Assembly: GCF_014648915.1 (NCBI RefSeq)
Contig: NZ_BMSA01000022.1
Location: forward strand, 62,001 to 126,000
Length of the DNA stretch: 64,000 nt
Origin: Streptomyces phaeofaciens
GTDB taxonomy: Bacteria; Actinomycetota; Actinomycetes; Streptomycetales; Streptomycetaceae
Direction: 5' to 3'
Under the pieces are notes generated by a model that saw nothing but the letters and a program-made list of their open reading frames with translations, ran no database searches and was not told the DNA's origin. Shown piece by piece: positions 27,151 through 35,030 of this stretch. Made by a program: the position numbers and the translations under genes. Numbering within the stretch: position 1 is the first letter of the stretch; each line of letters opens with the position of its first letter.

Positions 27151-28062
27151 ATGCGCACGCTCGTACTGCTCGCCCTCGCGGGCCTGGGGGCCCAGCTCGT
27201 GGACGGCAGTCTCGGCATGGCCTACGGGGTGACCTCGACGACGCTGCTGCTGGCGCTGGGCACCAACCCGGCCGCCGCGTCGGCCACGGTCCATCTCGCC
27301 GAGATCGGTACGACGCTGATGTCCGGCGCCTCGCACTGGCGCTTCGGGAACGTCGACTGGAAGGTCGTCGCGAGGATCGGCGTACCGGGGGCGGTCGGCT
27401 CCTTCCTCGGCGCGACCGTCCTCGCCCGGCTCTCGACCGAGGTCGCGGCCCCGCTGATGTCCGTGATCCTGCTCGGACTCGGCGTCTACGTGATGTCCCG
27501 GTTCACCTTCCGCGGCCTGCCGAAGGACCGGCTGGGGCAGCCGCTGCGCCGCCGCTTCCTCACCCCGCTAGGCCTGGTCGCCGGCTTCCTCGACGCCACC
27601 GGCGGGGGCGGCTGGGGCCCGGTCGGCACACCGGCGCTGCTGGCCGGCGGGCGGCTGGAGCCCCGTAAGGTGATCGGCTCGATCGACACGAGCGAGTTCC
27701 TGGTGGCGGTGGCGGCGAGCCTCGGCTTCCTGCTCTCGCTCGGCTCCCAGGGCCTGGACGGGACCTGGGTGGCCGCGTTCCTCGTGGGCGGACTGGTCGC
27801 GGCTCCGGTCGCCGCCTGGCTGGTGCGTCTGCTGCCGCCCCGGGTGCTCGGTTCGGCGGTCGGCGGCGTCATCGTCGTCACGAACGTCCGCACGCTCCTG
27901 AACAGCGACTGGCTCGCGGCCCCGGCCGCCGTGGCCACGGCCGTGTACGTCGTCCTCTACGTGCTCTGGGCCGCCGCGATCACCCATTCCGTCCGCGCGC
28001 ATCTGCGGGAGAGGGACGCCGTGGCCGAATCCGATGGGGAACGGCGGCCCGTGACGGCCTGA
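27151..28062 (+). CDS. TauE/SafE-family sulfite/anion exporter
   Basis: 303 residues from ATG 27151, with GGGAG five bases upstream. Eight or so TM segments occur in two related halves, with the family signature LVDGSLGMAYGVTSTTLLLA near the N-terminus and GGGGWGPVGTPALLA in the second half. These proteins export sulfite or related C2 sulfonate anions. The substrate here is not defined. The short cytosolic C-tail is charged (HLRERDAVAESDGERRPV). It follows an Rrf2 regulator by 145 bp. Confidence 0.9.
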   Translation: MRTLVLLALAGLGAQLVDGSLGMAYGVTSTTLLLALGTNPAAASATVHLAEIGTTLMSGASHWRFGNVDWKVVARIGVPGAVGSFLGATVLARLSTEVAAPLMSVILLGLGVYVMSRFTFRGLPKDRLGQPLRRRFLTPLGLVAGFLDATGGGGWGPVGTPALLAGGRLEPRKVIGSIDTSEFLVAVAASLGFLLSLGSQGLDGTWVAAFLVGGLVAAPVAAWLVRLLPPRVLGSAVGGVIVVTNVRTLLNSDWLAAPAAVATAVYVVLYVLWAAAITHSVRAHLRERDAVAESDGERRPVTA

Positions 28063-28198
28063 ATCCCAAACAGATCTTCTATTTCCCGGGTGCGGGAAAT
28101 CCGGGGCGTGGCGAATTACTCGCATGAAACGATCCTCGGGCCGGAACGACAGCGTGAGCGTGGCGTGGTTCCGGCCGCACCAAGGGGAGGGTCAGAAA

Positions 28199-28591
28199 AT
28201 GGGCAGGTCTCTTTTCCGCACGTCTCTTTTCCGCCGGGCACGGCTCTGGGCGACCGGGACGCTGATGGCGGCCGGTGCCGTCGGGCTCGCCGCGGCTCCG
28301 GCGAGCGCGTGGACCGGGGGGAACGTCTGGGTCAACTTCGGCAGCTGGAACTGCCCGTCGGGCGGTTCGGTCGTCGGCGTGTACTGGGCGGTCGACACGT
28401 ACTCCAGCGGCCCGGCGACCGGTGACTGGGGCGACAACGTCGTCTACCCGCGGGTGCGGGTGGGCAGCGGCTCCTACAACACCCTCAGCTACCAGGTCAT
28501 GTGCAAGAAGTGGGGCTGGTACCAGTACCGGGGCGTGGTCTCCCAGCGGACCCTGACGCCGTACAAGTCGGGGCTCAGCTACACCTACTGA
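28199..28591 (+). CDS. Small secreted protein of unknown function
   Basis: 130 residues from ATG 28199, with GGGGAGG eight bases upstream. The first 38 residues are a signal peptide (Arg-rich start, long hydrophobic core, APASA cleavage site). The mature ~93 residues are rich in Tyr, Trp, Gly and Ser, with two Cys (NCPSGG and VMCKKWGWY) likely to form a disulfide. Repeated short beta-strand patterns (VVGVYWAVDTYSSG; VYPRVRVGSGSYNTLSYQV) suggest a small beta-fold. I do not recognise the family. A strong hairpin follows. Confidence 0.75.
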   Translation: MGRSLFRTSLFRRARLWATGTLMAAGAVGLAAAPASAWTGGNVWVNFGSWNCPSGGSVVGVYWAVDTYSSGPATGDWGDNVVYPRVRVGSGSYNTLSYQVMCKKWGWYQYRGVVSQRTLTPYKSGLSYTY

Positions 28592-28603
28592 TCCCTGGCG
28601 GCC

Positions 28604-28644
28604 GGCCGCCGCGCCCCGCGCTCGTGGCGCGGGACGCGGCGGCC
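28604..28644. terminator. Bidirectional hairpin terminator
   Basis: Arms at 28604-28620 and 28628-28644 pair over 16 of 17 positions (GGCCGCCGCG...CGCGGCGGCC) around a 7-nt loop. It lies between two convergent genes (28199-28591 forward and 28670-29530 reverse) and probably ends both transcripts. No T-run is present, as usual in Streptomyces. Confidence 0.75.
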
Positions 28645-28669
28645 TCTCGCCGTCCGAGGGGTCAGGCCG

Positions 28670-29530
28670 TCAGGCGGAGTCGACGCCGACGGTCAGGGTG
28701 GCCTTGTAGCCGTCGGAGACGCCGGAGCCGAGCGCGGTCAGGGTGAGCAGCCCCGAGGAGGCCCCGCCGTCGTCGTAGATGGAGTCCGCCGAGAGCAGGG
28801 TCTCCCTGGTGGTGTTCGCCGCGTACGGCGAGGTGGCCTGGACCTCCGTGTTGATGTCCTGGTCGAAGAAGAGCTGGCCGGTGTGGATGACGTCGCCGCC
28901 GGTGTACGAGTCGTCGGTGAGCGTGACGTCCGTGTGGACCCGCATGTGGACGTGGACGGCCCGGGAGACGTAGTGGCCGGGCCAGATCGAGGTGATGCTG
29001 CACTGGCCGTCGCTGTCCGTCAGCTGCCCGCCGCGCAGGAAGGTGCCGTTGTCCTCCTCCTGGTGGCCGTTGCCGCCGACGAACCCGGAGTACTCGCCGA
29101 GCGCGTCGCAGTGCCAGATCTCCACCAGCGCGTCGGCGAGCGGCGCGCAGTCGTTCGCCTGGTCGACGACCGTGAACGTGTACTGGACCTCGAAGCCCTC
29201 CTTGTCCTCCCTGATGTCGGTACGGACCAGGGCGCCGTCGAGCGAGTAGGGGCCCTCGGTGACCTCGGCGTTGAGCGTGCAGACGCCCGTCGCCGTCGAG
29301 GCGTCCGCCGCGGCCGACGTGTCGGTGCCCGACTCGGAGGTGGCCGTGGTGGTGTCGGCCGAGGCGAGGCCGGCGAGGGCCAGTCCGCCGGCCGCCGCGA
29401 CCGCGCCGCCGCCGATCAGGACCCGGCGCCTTTTCATGCTGGTGTCGAGCCGATGCCGGCCGGGCCGGGCGCCTTCGTCGCCGTTGTCGTGGTGATCGAT
29501 TATCTCGTTGTGCTCCGTGTTTCCCGTCAT
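28670..29530 (-). CDS. Exported intradiol ring-cleavage dioxygenase-like protein (first copy)
   Basis: 286 residues from ATG 29530. A later ATG at 29437 just before the Tat motif is a possible shorter start; neither has a strong ribosome site. Twin-arginine leader KRRRVLIGGG at 33-42, then an Ala-rich h-region. The intradiol dioxygenase core keeps the non-haem Fe(III) ligands Tyr147 (DALGEYSG), Tyr187 (GHYVSR), His193 and His195 (VHVHMRV). The family opens aromatic rings such as catechol or protocatechuate. An exported copy would act on extracellular phenolics, perhaps from lignocellulose. A 43-codon paralogous core match exists at 33364-34134. Confidence 0.88.
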   Translation of the reverse strand: MTGNTEHNEIIDHHDNGDEGARPGRHRLDTSMKRRRVLIGGGAVAAAGGLALAGLASADTTTATSESGTDTSAAADASTATGVCTLNAEVTEGPYSLDGALVRTDIREDKEGFEVQYTFTVVDQANDCAPLADALVEIWHCDALGEYSGFVGGNGHQEEDNGTFLRGGQLTDSDGQCSITSIWPGHYVSRAVHVHMRVHTDVTLTDDSYTGGDVIHTGQLFFDQDINTEVQATSPYAANTTRETLLSADSIYDDGGASSGLLTLTALGSGVSDGYKATLTVGVDSA

Positions 29531-29770
29531 GTGCAGGAAGTTAGGAGCGAATCTGAGGAAATCATTGATGCGGGGCTGTGCGAGGGCTGGGGATCGAACG
29601 GATTGAACGGTCAACACCCCCAGTTTTCAAGAAAGTTCGGGCACAAGTCGGGGCTGTGAATGGGCCGGGGTGAATGGCCGGGGATCGACCTGTATCGGTC
29701 ACAGGGCACTTCCTACGATGCGTTCGCCACGGTTCTTCACAGCAACTTCACAGGTTGGGAGAGACCCCCC

Positions 29771-30418
29771 ATGGCAAGTGGCCTGCTCCTCGGCGGCGCC
29801 GTCGCCGCTCTCGTCACCGCGGCGGTACCCGCGCACAATCCGTCGAGTATCGTCGACCCGCCCCCGGACAAGATCGTCATCGATGTCGCCACGGTGAACG
29901 GCTCCGGCTGTCGCCCCGGTACGGCGGCCGTCGCCGTCTCCGAGGACAACACCGCCTTCACGGTGACCTACAGCGAGTACCTCGCCCAGGTCGGCGGCAA
30001 CTCCGACCCGACGGCGTTCCGCAAGAACTGCCAGCTCAGCCTGATCGTCCATGTCCCGCAGGGCTTCACCTACGCCATCGCCCAGGCGGACTACCGGGGC
30101 TTCGCCTCGCTCCAGTCCGGCGCGAACGCCGTCCAGCGGGCGTCGTACTACTTCCAGGGCTCGTCGCAGACGGTGTTCAAGAACCACACCTTCACCGGCG
30201 CGCTCAACGACAACTGGCAGGCGACCGACACCACGGACTGGGCGAACCTGGTCTACGCGCCCTGCGGAGTCCAGCGCAACTTCAACATCAACACCGAGCT
30301 GCGCGTCAACGCGGGCACCTCGTCGCCGTCCAGGGTCAGCTTCATGGCGATGGACTCGACCGACGGCGACATCAACACCGTCTACCACATGGCGTGGAAG
30401 GAGTGCCCGGCCAAGTGA
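29771..30418 (+). CDS. Secreted DUF4360-family protein
   Basis: 215 residues from ATG 29771, preceded by GGGAGAG at seven bases. The signal peptide is at ~1-22 (GLLLGGAVAALVTAAVPA). The mature part carries DUF4360 features: VNGSGCRPGTAAVAVSEDN near the start, KNCQLSLIVHVPQGFTYAI, and a C-terminal Cys (WKECPAK). It is a single beta-sandwich-like domain with four Cys. Function unknown; the family is common in actinomycetes and fungi as small secreted proteins. It is monocistronic and followed by a perfect hairpin. Confidence 0.85.
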   Translation: MASGLLLGGAVAALVTAAVPAHNPSSIVDPPPDKIVIDVATVNGSGCRPGTAAVAVSEDNTAFTVTYSEYLAQVGGNSDPTAFRKNCQLSLIVHVPQGFTYAIAQADYRGFASLQSGANAVQRASYYFQGSSQTVFKNHTFTGALNDNWQATDTTDWANLVYAPCGVQRNFNINTELRVNAGTSSPSRVSFMAMDSTDGDINTVYHMAWKECPAK

Positions 30419-30424
30419 CGCGGA

Positions 30425-30460
30425 GGGCCGCCCGCCGTCCGGCGGGGCGGCGGGCGGCCC
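30425..30460. terminator. Hairpin terminator after the DUF4360 gene
   Basis: GGGCCGCCCGCCG (30425-30437) pairs perfectly with CGGCGGGCGGCCC (30448-30460), with a 10-nt loop. It stands 6 bp after the stop of the forward gene and 6 bp from the stop of the convergent DUF397 gene, so it serves both. Confidence 0.8.
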
Positions 30461-30466
30461 GTACGC

Positions 30467-30709
30467 TCACTGCGCCGCGTGCGTGATGAAGTCGGCCCAG
30501 GCGGCGGGGGAGAGGGTGAGCCGGGGGCCGGCCTTGTCCTTGGAGTCGCGGACGTGGATGTGGTGGGGGAGGGTGGCGACCTCGATGCAGTCGCCGTCGC
30601 CGCCGCTGCTGTAGCTGCTCTTGAACCAGGCCAGTGCGACCTCGACGCAGTCGTCCCCGGAGCCGCTGCTGTAACTGCTCTTGAACCAGGCCAGTTCGGA
30701 GCTGTTCAT
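30467..30709 (-). CDS. DUF397 protein with tandemly duplicated N-terminal unit
   Basis: 80 residues from ATG 30709, which overlaps the stop of the XRE gene (ATGA). DUF397 proteins are short; the motif LAWFKSSYSSG...EVA and the C-terminal VRDSKDKAGPRLTLSPAAW are diagnostic. Here the 20-residue unit LAWFKSSYSSG...CxEVA occurs twice in a row (residues 6-25 and 26-45), so the N-terminal half is duplicated. DUF397 proteins pair with XRE/DUF5753 (WhiJ-like) regulators in Streptomyces and are thought to modulate them, some during development. The Cys in each unit is conserved. Confidence 0.9.
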   Translation of the reverse strand: MNSSELAWFKSSYSSGSGDDCVEVALAWFKSSYSSGGDGDCIEVATLPHHIHVRDSKDKAGPRLTLSPAAWADFITHAAQ

Positions 30710-31530
30710 AGGTCTCCTCGCATGCGTTCCAGCAGGCTCACGGAGTCTTCGACGGAGAGAGCCTGTTCTCGCATCTTGGCATATCGGCGCATGAGTACGC
30801 TGATCGGCTTGGGGTCGGTCAGGAGCTGCCCGCTGACTTGGCCCTCGTTGTAGCCGAACCACTTGTTCTTCGGTGTCTCCAGCAGGCGGATAGGCCCATG
30901 CAGCCCAGCGTGTCGCCTGCGGACCTGCGGCATGATCTGGATGTCGATGTTGCGCAGCCTCCCGGTCACCAGCAGATGATCGATGCCCCCGCGGGCGACT
31001 TCCGTGCCCCCTGTCTGCCGCAGAAGCACCTGCTCTTCGATGATGAAGCCGAAGTCGGTGTTCGGCAGCTCCCGCAACAACTTCTGACGTTCGGCCCGCG
31101 CCGCCCAGTTGACCTCGATCTCCTCGTCGGTCAGTGGCGGCAGTTCGTCGTCGAACAGCTGCCGCGCGTACGCCTCCGTCTGTAACAGGCCAGGAATCAT
31201 TCGGCACTCGTAGGTGAGGAGCGTGATCGCCGCCTTCTCCAACCGAGCCCACCGCTGGAACCAGTCCGCCAGCCCCGCCTGCCGCTCCACGAACCCCGAG
31301 GCCCGCCTCAACGCCCCGGTGTTCCCCAGCACCAGCTCCGCCGCCTCCACGAACTCCTCGTCCGGCATGCGCCTGCCCAACTCCACGGAGGCCACGGTGT
31401 GTTTGGAGAAGCCGACCACGTCGCCGAGTTCCTCCCTGCTCAGCCCGTGGTGCTCCCGCAGCCCCTGGACCACCGCCCCGAACGTCCGCAGACTGTCCGA
31501 CGACTCCGGCTCACCGCTGTCGACCGCCAT
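30706..31530 (-). CDS. XRE-family regulator with DUF5753 domain (WhiJ-like)
   Basis: 274 residues from ATG 31530, five bases after GGGAGG. The HTH is at ~25-65 (LREHHGLSREELGDVVGFSK; HTVASVELGRRMPDEEF). The DUF5753 effector domain follows (YECRMIPGLLQTEAYARQLF; DFGFIIEEQVLLRQTGG; QIMPQVRRRHAGLHGP). It is coupled to the DUF397 gene and divergent from an RsbW-like ATPase gene. This three-gene set (WhiJ-like, DUF397, ATPase) is a recurrent Streptomyces module linked to control of development and secondary metabolism in studied cases. A 10-bp inverted repeat in the divergent gap is its likely binding site. Confidence 0.92.
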   Translation of the reverse strand: MAVDSGEPESSDSLRTFGAVVQGLREHHGLSREELGDVVGFSKHTVASVELGRRMPDEEFVEAAELVLGNTGALRRASGFVERQAGLADWFQRWARLEKAAITLLTYECRMIPGLLQTEAYARQLFDDELPPLTDEEIEVNWAARAERQKLLRELPNTDFGFIIEEQVLLRQTGGTEVARGGIDHLLVTGRLRNIDIQIMPQVRRRHAGLHGPIRLLETPKNKWFGYNEGQVSGQLLTDPKPISVLMRRYAKMREQALSVEDSVSLLERMRGDL

Positions 31531-31587
31531 GGCCACCTCCCGCACCCCATGGTCACGGGCAGTCACCGATCATGTCCAGTACGTCAC

Positions 31588-31612
31588 CGCGTACGCTCGC
31601 GCAGCGTACGCG
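31588..31612. promoter_or_regulatory. Palindromic operator between XRE and ATPase genes
   Basis: CGCGTACGCT (31588-31597) and AGCGTACGCG (31603-31612) are perfect 10-bp arms with a 5-bp centre. The element lies 58 bp before the XRE start and 46 bp before the divergent ATPase start, so it can control both. The XRE/DUF5753 protein is the obvious candidate binder. Confidence 0.6.
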
Positions 31613-31657
31613 CCGAACACCTGGTGAACCCCCGGCGGGCCCCGCCACATTGGCCCC

Positions 31658-32149
31658 ATGACCGCACGACCCACCCCCCAACCAGCCGTCACCGTACGTG
31701 TGTTCGCCCAGCGTCTCAGTGCCACCCCGCGCGGTGCCCGCCTCGCCCGGCGGCTCGCGCTGGCCCAGCTCGACGCGTGGGGCATCCCGCACGGTACGGA
31801 CGCGGCCGACACGGTCGCCGTGATCGTCGCCGAGCTGGCGGCGAACGCCGTGACCCACGGCCGCGTCCCCGGACGGGACTTCGAGCTGCGGCTCTCCCTC
31901 GTCCCGGGCAGCGTCCGCGTCGAGGTGACCGACACGCACACCGGGCCGCGCCCGCCCGGACCCGGCGCCGTACCGTCGCCGCGCGCCCTGGACGAGAGCG
32001 GGCGCGGGCTGATGCTGGTGGACGCGCTCGCCGCGCGCTGGGAGGTGCTGGACCGGCAGCCGCCGCCGGGCAAGACCGTGCGCGCCGAGGTCGACGTACC
32101 GAACTGGCCGGCGCTGGTGAAGGCGTCGCCGTTGTGGCCCCTCGGCTGA
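31658..32149 (+). CDS. RsbW-like ATP-binding (HATPase) protein
   Basis: 163 residues from ATG 31658. The GHKL fold motifs are the N-box AELAANAVTHG (near 58-68), G1 region VEVTDTHTGP and G2 region ESGRGLMLVDALA. The length and single domain fit the anti-sigma/serine-kinase-like proteins that accompany WhiJ/DUF397 modules. There is no TM segment. It is divergent from the XRE gene and shares the palindromic operator. The partner (sigma or anti-anti-sigma factor) is not in the window. Confidence 0.9.
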   Translation: MTARPTPQPAVTVRVFAQRLSATPRGARLARRLALAQLDAWGIPHGTDAADTVAVIVAELAANAVTHGRVPGRDFELRLSLVPGSVRVEVTDTHTGPRPPGPGAVPSPRALDESGRGLMLVDALAARWEVLDRQPPPGKTVRAEVDVPNWPALVKASPLWPLG

Positions 32150-32210
32150 TCCCGGCCCGGGGCACGGGAGAGGATGGGCCGAGGGATCGTGACCGGGGAG
32201 GGCGGGGCGG

Positions 32211-33335
32211 ATGGGGCGGCGCGGCGCGGTGGTGGTCGGCGGGGGCATCGGGGGACTGGCCGCGGCGATCGGGCTGAACCGGATCGGCTGGGACGTGACG
32301 GTGCTGGAGCGGGCCCCCGCGTTCGCCGATGTGGGCGCCGGCATCTCGATGCACGCCAACGGCATGCGCGCGCTGGACGCGCTCGGCGTCGGGGAGGCGG
32401 TCCGGGCCACCGTGCGCCCCCTCTACACGGGCGGCACCCTCACCCCCGAGGGGCGTCTGCTGTCCCGTATGGACGGGGCGGCCCTGGAACGCCGGCTCGG
32501 TACGCCCGTCGTCGGCGTCCTCCGCGCCGACCTGCACCGCGTCCTGCGCGAGGCGCTGCCCGCCGGATGCGTGCGAGGCGGCGAGGAGGTGACGGACGTG
32601 CACGGCGTGGGCGAGGCGGATCTGGTGGTGGCCGCCGACGGCGTCGACAGCCGGGTCCGCGCCCAGCTGTTCCCGGATCACCCCGGTGCCGAGTACAGCG
32701 GCTCGACGGTCCTGCGCGCGATCACCGGACGGCCGCTGCCCGAGCCGCCCGCCGATCTGGAGCTGACCTGGGGCGGCGGTGCCGAGTTCGGGCACATGGT
32801 CTTCCGTGACGGGCGGGTCGAGTGGCACGCGGTGATCACCGCGCCGCCCGGCGTCCGCCACCCCGACCCCCTCGCGGCGATGCGCCGGCGCTTCCAGGGC
32901 TGGCACGACCCGATCCCCGCCCTGCTGGACGCGACCCGGCCGGACGACGTCCTGCACCACGACATCCATGAACTGCGCACCCCGCTCCCGGTGTTCGCCG
33001 TCGGGCGGGTCGCGCTGCTCGGCGACGCCGCGCACGCGATGACCCCCAACCTCGGGCAGGGCGCGAGCCAGGCGCTGGAGGACGCGGCCGTCCTGGCGTC
33101 CTGTCTGGCCGGCGAGTCCGACGTCGAGCGGGCGCTGCGCCGCTACGACGCCGTACGCCGCCCGCGCAGTCAGTCCGTGGCCCGCGCCGCCCGCCGGGCC
33201 GGCCGGGTCGGTCACCGGCTCACCCGGCCCGTGGCCGTCGCCCTGCGCGACACCGCGCTGCGGCTGGCTCCCCCGGGAGCGATCCTGCGCGCGGCCCTGC
33301 GGCACGCCGACTGGACGCCACCCAGGATCGGGTGA
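32211..33335 (+). CDS. FAD-dependent monooxygenase (salicylate hydroxylase-like)
   Basis: 374 residues from ATG 32211. GGGIGG (10-15) opens the FAD-binding fold. VVAADGVDSRVRAQL and ALLGDAAHAMTPNLGQGASQ are the DG and GD signatures of class A flavoprotein hydroxylases. It probably hydroxylates an aromatic or polyketide-like substrate with NAD(P)H. The location 28 bp from a convergent exported dioxygenase gene might suggest aromatic catabolism, but the two are on opposite strands. The C-terminal ~40 residues are Arg/Ala-rich. Confidence 0.88.
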   Translation: MGRRGAVVVGGGIGGLAAAIGLNRIGWDVTVLERAPAFADVGAGISMHANGMRALDALGVGEAVRATVRPLYTGGTLTPEGRLLSRMDGAALERRLGTPVVGVLRADLHRVLREALPAGCVRGGEEVTDVHGVGEADLVVAADGVDSRVRAQLFPDHPGAEYSGSTVLRAITGRPLPEPPADLELTWGGGAEFGHMVFRDGRVEWHAVITAPPGVRHPDPLAAMRRRFQGWHDPIPALLDATRPDDVLHHDIHELRTPLPVFAVGRVALLGDAAHAMTPNLGQGASQALEDAAVLASCLAGESDVERALRRYDAVRRPRSQSVARAARRAGRVGHRLTRPVAVALRDTALRLAPPGAILRAALRHADWTPPRIG

Positions 33336-33363
33336 CGTCCGGCCGGCCGCGGTGCCGGTGCCG

Positions 33364-34134
33364 TCAGCTGCTCTCGACGCCGAGGGTCAGCGTGCCGGTG
33401 TACCCGGCGGACGGTGAACTCCCGAGGGCGGTCAGGGTCAGCAGGCCGGAGGCGGCGCCGCCCTCGTCGTAGATCGAGTCCTGGGCGAGGGTGGTGCGGG
33501 TGACCGTGTTGGCCGAGTACGGGGAGAGTCGCCCGACGGCGGTCGTGATCGTCTCGTTGAAGAACAGCTGGCCGGTGTGGAGCTCCTGGCCGCCGGTGAA
33601 GGAGCCGTCCGAGGTCAGGGTGACGTTCGTGTGCACCTTGATGTGGATGTGGACGCAGCGGCCCCGGTACCAGCCGGGGTAGACCGTGGTGATCGAGGCG
33701 AGGCCGCTGGAGTTGGTCAGGACTCCGCCGCGCAGGAAGGTGCCGCTGTCCGGCTCGCTGTGGCCGTTGTTGCCGACGAATCCGGAGTACTCGCCGAGGG
33801 CGTCGCAGTGCCAGATCTCCACGAGGGCGTTGCTGAGGGGAACGCAGGTGTCGTCGTCGACGACGGTGAGGGCGAGCTTCAGCGGGAAGCCCGTCTTGCC
33901 CTCGGTGATGTCGGCGCGGACGTACTGTCCGTCGAGGTAGTAGGGGCCTTCGGTCATCTCCTTCGTGAGGGTGCAGACGGCCGCGGCGGCGACGGGGGCG
34001 GTGTCGGCCGTCTCGGTGGTGGGGGCTTCGGTCGACGCGGCGGCGCCCACGGCGAGGGTGGCGGCGGTGACGCCCGTGGCCACGAGCACCGTGCGGCGTC
34101 CGATGGGGCTGCGAGTTTCCGAGGTGTCTGTCAT
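33364..34134 (-). CDS. Exported intradiol ring-cleavage dioxygenase-like protein (second copy)
   Basis: 256 residues from ATG 34134. The Tat leader GRRTVLVATG begins at residue 12. Iron ligands Tyr116 (DALGEYSG), Tyr156 (GWYRGR), His162 and His164 (VHIHIKV) are all present. The core is highly similar to the copy at 28670-29530 (shared EIWHCDALGEYSGFVG and IYDEGGAASGLLTLTALGS-type ends), so the two are paralogues 4 kb apart. The predicted role is oxidative opening of catechol-type rings outside the cytoplasm. There is a weak ribosome site; an upstream GTG at 34140 is an alternative. Confidence 0.88.
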   Translation of the reverse strand: MTDTSETRSPIGRRTVLVATGVTAATLAVGAAASTEAPTTETADTAPVAAAAVCTLTKEMTEGPYYLDGQYVRADITEGKTGFPLKLALTVVDDDTCVPLSNALVEIWHCDALGEYSGFVGNNGHSEPDSGTFLRGGVLTNSSGLASITTVYPGWYRGRCVHIHIKVHTNVTLTSDGSFTGGQELHTGQLFFNETITTAVGRLSPYSANTVTRTTLAQDSIYDEGGAASGLLTLTALGSSPSAGYTGTLTLGVESS

Positions 34135-34322
34135 GGACACGGCACCGTAGGGAGGGGTCCTGTCCGGACGCTGTCGGAAACCTGTCATTTCGATAAGACG
34201 ACTGTCCGTCAAGTCCGTTGCCGGGCATGCCCCGGCGTGCGGCCCCCGGTGTGCGGTACACGGTCCTCGGTGCCGCCGTCCGCCGGTGGGGCGGGCGGCG
34301 GCGGGGTCCGGGCCGGGGGTCG

Positions 34323-34742
34323 CTACGCGACCGGCCGGAACCTCCAGGCCTGGAATTTCTCGCCGAAGTCGGGGGCCAGGGCGACGCGCGGCGGGTAGAT
34401 CCGCAGCAGGCTCATGCCCAGGCGCAGCTCGGCGTCCGGGACACCGATGGCGTAGGTGCCGGACTCCTTGCCGGGGATGAGGTTCCATTCACGGGTTCCG
34501 GGCAGCAGGACGGCCAGCTCGTGCATGTCCGGATCACCCTCGTAGCTCACCTGTTCCCGCGCGTCGGGGACGCCGATGGTGTGGCCGCCGTTGCCGTCGC
34601 TCCGCAGCTCCCACGTCTGCGTCAGCCCCCCGTCCGGCGGCAGGAGCATCAGCGGCGCTCCGGGCCGGGGTTCCGGAGCGGTGAGGAACTGCTGGTCGGT
34701 GAAGATGATCTGGTAGAGGCCGTCGGGCGGTAGGGCTGTCAT
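34323..34742 (-). CDS. Beta-trefoil-like protein (I66-type inhibitor/ricin-B-like fold)
   Basis: 139 residues from ATG 34742, five bases after GGAG; no signal peptide. Three related segments of ~45 residues begin with GLYQIIFTDQQFLT, HTIGVPDAREQVSY and TYAIGVPDAELRLG. Each continues to a Trp-centred strand (QTWELRSDGNGG; REWNLIPGKESG; QAWRFRPVA). This threefold pattern is that of beta-trefoils, including fungal and actinobacterial I66-type protease inhibitors. The fold call is moderate; an inhibitory function is only a guess. It is a single gene. Confidence 0.55.
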   Translation of the reverse strand: MTALPPDGLYQIIFTDQQFLTAPEPRPGAPLMLLPPDGGLTQTWELRSDGNGGHTIGVPDAREQVSYEGDPDMHELAVLLPGTREWNLIPGKESGTYAIGVPDAELRLGMSLLRIYPPRVALAPDFGEKFQAWRFRPVA

Positions 34743-34936
34743 GTGGACTCCGTGTCTCTGGGGGTGGGGTGCCTCCGGGGGCTACGCCGAGGGGCGCCGC
34801 CGGTGAGCAGATCAGGACGGATCGCTCGAAACCGGATGAATCACCGCGCTGGACACGATCATGTGGCATATGACGACAGGCCGCGACCGGGGTCCATCCC
34901 CGTTTCTCGAAGAGTTTCGAGTGGCCGCGTCGGCCA

Positions 34937-35006
34937 TTGACGCGCAAGGGGTTCGATTCTACGGTCCCGTCCGACGACGCGACTGTCGTTCGGCATGACG
35001 AACGAC
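34937..35006 (+). promoter_or_regulatory. Promoter and operator of the second GH43 gene
   Basis: -35 TTGACG (34937-34942) and -10 TACGGT (34960-34965) have a 17-bp spacer. Then comes GTTCGGCATGACGAACGAC (34988-35006), containing the perfect arms GTTCG/CGAAC around six bases. The arrangement copies the arabinan operon promoter at 20731-20800. A repressor bound here would cover the region just downstream of the transcription start. Confidence 0.7.
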
Positions 35007-35030
35007 GTACCCCGCTGAAGGAGCGTCCGT

